Part shown: positions 62,852 to 64,000 of the stretch, one piece after another
Position numbering within the stretch: position 1 is the stretch's first letter
Layout of the letters: each line of letters starts with the position of its first letter
NCBI RefSeq assembly: GCF_037203705.1
Contig: NZ_JBBCAT010000006.1
Span: 62,001-126,000 of the forward strand
Direction: 5' to 3'
DNA length: 64,000 nucleotides
Origin: Prosthecomicrobium sp. N25
Lineage (GTDB): Bacteria > Pseudomonadota > Alphaproteobacteria > Rhizobiales > Ancalomicrobiaceae
Position numbers and translations under genes: made by a program
Notes under the pieces: generated by a model
Told to the model about the DNA's origin: nothing
Databases searched by the model: none
Seen by the model: only the letters and a program-made list of their open reading frames with translations

Positions 62852-63754
62852 ATGGCCGCCACCAACCGCAGCTGGGGCCGCTTCGCCGTCGCGGCCGTGC
62901 CCTACGCCTGGCTCCTGGTCTTCTTCCTGGTGCCCTTCTTCATCGTCCTGAAGATCTCGCTCTCCACGACCGAGATCGCCCAGCCGCCCTACACCCCTGT
63001 GATCGACGGCCTCGCGGACCTGTTCGAGAAGGCGTCCGAATTCACCGCCGACAACTACCGCCGGCTGGTCCAGGAGAGCATCTACGTCGAATCCTACGGG
63101 TCGAGCCTCTTCATCGCCGGCATCTCTACCCTGCTCATGCTGCTGATCGGCTATCCGATCGCCTACGCGATGGCGCGCGCCCCGAAGGCGATCCGCCCGA
63201 CCCTGCTGATGTTCATCATCCTGCCCTTCTGGACGTCCTTCCTGATCCGCGTCTACGCCTGGATCGGGATCCTGTCCCAGGAGGGCCTGCTCAACCAGTT
63301 CCTCCTGAAGCTCGGCCTCATCGACGAGCCGCTCGCCATCCTGTCGACCAATACCGCGGTCTACATCGGCATCGTGTACTCCTACCTCCCCTTCATGGTC
63401 CTGCCGCTCTACGCGGCGCTCGAGAAGATGGACGAGACCCTGCTGGAGGCCGCGCAGGACCTCGGCTGCACGCCCCTCCAGACCTTCTGGCGCATCACCT
63501 TCCCGCTCTCCCTGCCGGGCGTCGTCGCCGGCTCGTTCCTGGTCTTCATCCCCGCCGTCGGCGAGTTCGTCATCCCGGACCTGCTCGGCGGCTCCGACAC
63601 CGTGATGATCGGCAAGACGCTCTGGGAGGAGTTCTTCAACAACCGCGACTGGCCCGCGGCCTCCGCCGTGGCGGTCACGCTGCTGATCTTCCTGGTCGTT
63701 CCCATCGTGATCTTCCAGCACAACCAGGCGAAGCTGCAGGAGGCGGGCCGATGA
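62852..63754 (+). CDS. potH: Polyamine ABC importer permease
   Basis: A 300-aa permease with about six membrane helices. The EAA loop EAAQDLGCTPLQTFWRITFP and the segment GEFVIPDLLGG are typical of PotH/PotB. The ATG at 62852 follows GAGG at 6 nt; a GTG at 62840 is an alternative. It pairs with PotI, whose start overlaps its stop as ATGA. Confidence 0.93.
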   Translation: MAATNRSWGRFAVAAVPYAWLLVFFLVPFFIVLKISLSTTEIAQPPYTPVIDGLADLFEKASEFTADNYRRLVQESIYVESYGSSLFIAGISTLLMLLIGYPIAYAMARAPKAIRPTLLMFIILPFWTSFLIRVYAWIGILSQEGLLNQFLLKLGLIDEPLAILSTNTAVYIGIVYSYLPFMVLPLYAALEKMDETLLEAAQDLGCTPLQTFWRITFPLSLPGVVAGSFLVFIPAVGEFVIPDLLGGSDTVMIGKTLWEEFFNNRDWPAASAVAVTLLIFLVVPIVIFQHNQAKLQEAGR

Positions 63755-64000
63755 GACGCTTCACGCTGTTCAACGCCGTCTCGCTGACCTTCGGCTTCGC
63801 CTTCCTGTACATCCCGATCCTCCTCCTCGTGATCTACTCCTTCAACGAGGGGCGGAACGTCGCGGTCTGGGTCGGCTGGTCGACCAAGTGGTACGGCGAG
63901 GTCTTCCAGAACGAGCAGCTGATGAACGCGGCCTGGGTCTCGCTGCGGGTCGCCTTCCTGTCCGCCACGCTGGCGACCGTCCTCGGCACACTCGCGGCCA
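63751..64000 (+). CDS. potI: Polyamine ABC importer permease, partial
   Basis: The first 83 codons of the second permease are visible before the window ends. The start overlaps the potH stop (ATGA). The sequence RRFTLFNAVSLTFGFAFLYIP, followed by a first membrane helix and IYSFNEG, is the PotI/PotC N-terminus. Confidence 0.92.
   Translation, partial: MRRFTLFNAVSLTFGFAFLYIPILLLVIYSFNEGRNVAVWVGWSTKWYGEVFQNEQLMNAAWVSLRVAFLSATLATVLGTLAA

Overview
The window is chromosomal DNA of a high-G+C alphaproteobacterium, most likely Hyphomicrobiales (the Methylobacterium, Salinarimonas or Chelatococcus side of the order). The main evidence is the conserved block murA, DUF2948, hisD, UPF0262, low-Mr phosphatase, infA, maf, yacG, and the DUF2849-cysI-cysH-DUF934 sulfate assimilation cluster; both orders are typical of that group. 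Host genes are near 70% G+C by eye.

Layout. (1) 1-12.7 kb: a long, tightly overlapping leftward operon with a carbohydrate-type ABC importer (binding protein, two permeases, ATPase), a histidinol-dehydrogenase-like enzyme of the HpsN type, an SDR, two double NTF2/SnoaL-like proteins, its own LacI regulator, a bicupin and a MetE-like protein cut by the window edge. A third NTF2-like paralogue is transcribed rightward from the same intergenic region, which carries two LacI-type operators. (2) 12.8-16.7 kb: an orphan PF04392 binding protein, a membrane class III nucleotide cyclase and a coupled atypical SDR, ending at tRNA-Phe. (3) 17.1-24.8 kb: the conserved housekeeping block. (4) 24,986-37,117: a 12.1-kb integrated element in the 3' half of tRNA-Thr(GGT), bounded by perfect 51-bp direct repeats. 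(5) 37.3-43.4 kb: small secreted proteins, a periplasmic 5'-nucleotidase-type enzyme and a three-gene glycan-modification cluster. (6) 43.6-48.9 kb: small proteins, sulfate assimilation, a 2Fe-2S ferredoxin and a Nudix hydrolase. (7) 48.9-53.8 kb: secreted low-complexity proteins, an aldehyde dehydrogenase and an SDR. (8) 53.8-64 kb: polyamine uptake (potFGHI) and gamma-glutamyl-putrescine-type catabolism (two glutamine-synthetase-like ligases, aminotransferase, oxidase), with a GntR regulator and two matching palindromes.

The most interesting region is the tRNA-Thr element. It carries an integrase and excisionase, a Toprim primase, a lambda-type terminase (Nu1/GpA), a portal, a fused prohead protease-capsid protein, a gpW-like connector and a DUF2190 protein. 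It has no recognisable tail, baseplate or lysis gene. That gene content matches capsid-forming, tail-stealing phage satellites (cf-PICI type) rather than a decayed prophage. Two AT-rich cargo spots interrupt its packaging module: an unknown 163-aa gene between the terminase subunits, and an ATGA-coupled antisense pair (92 aa plus a 104-aa tail-anchored membrane protein) between the large terminase and the portal. An array of four phased 18-bp dyads lies at the start of that pair. These cargo genes are the best candidates for an undescribed function.
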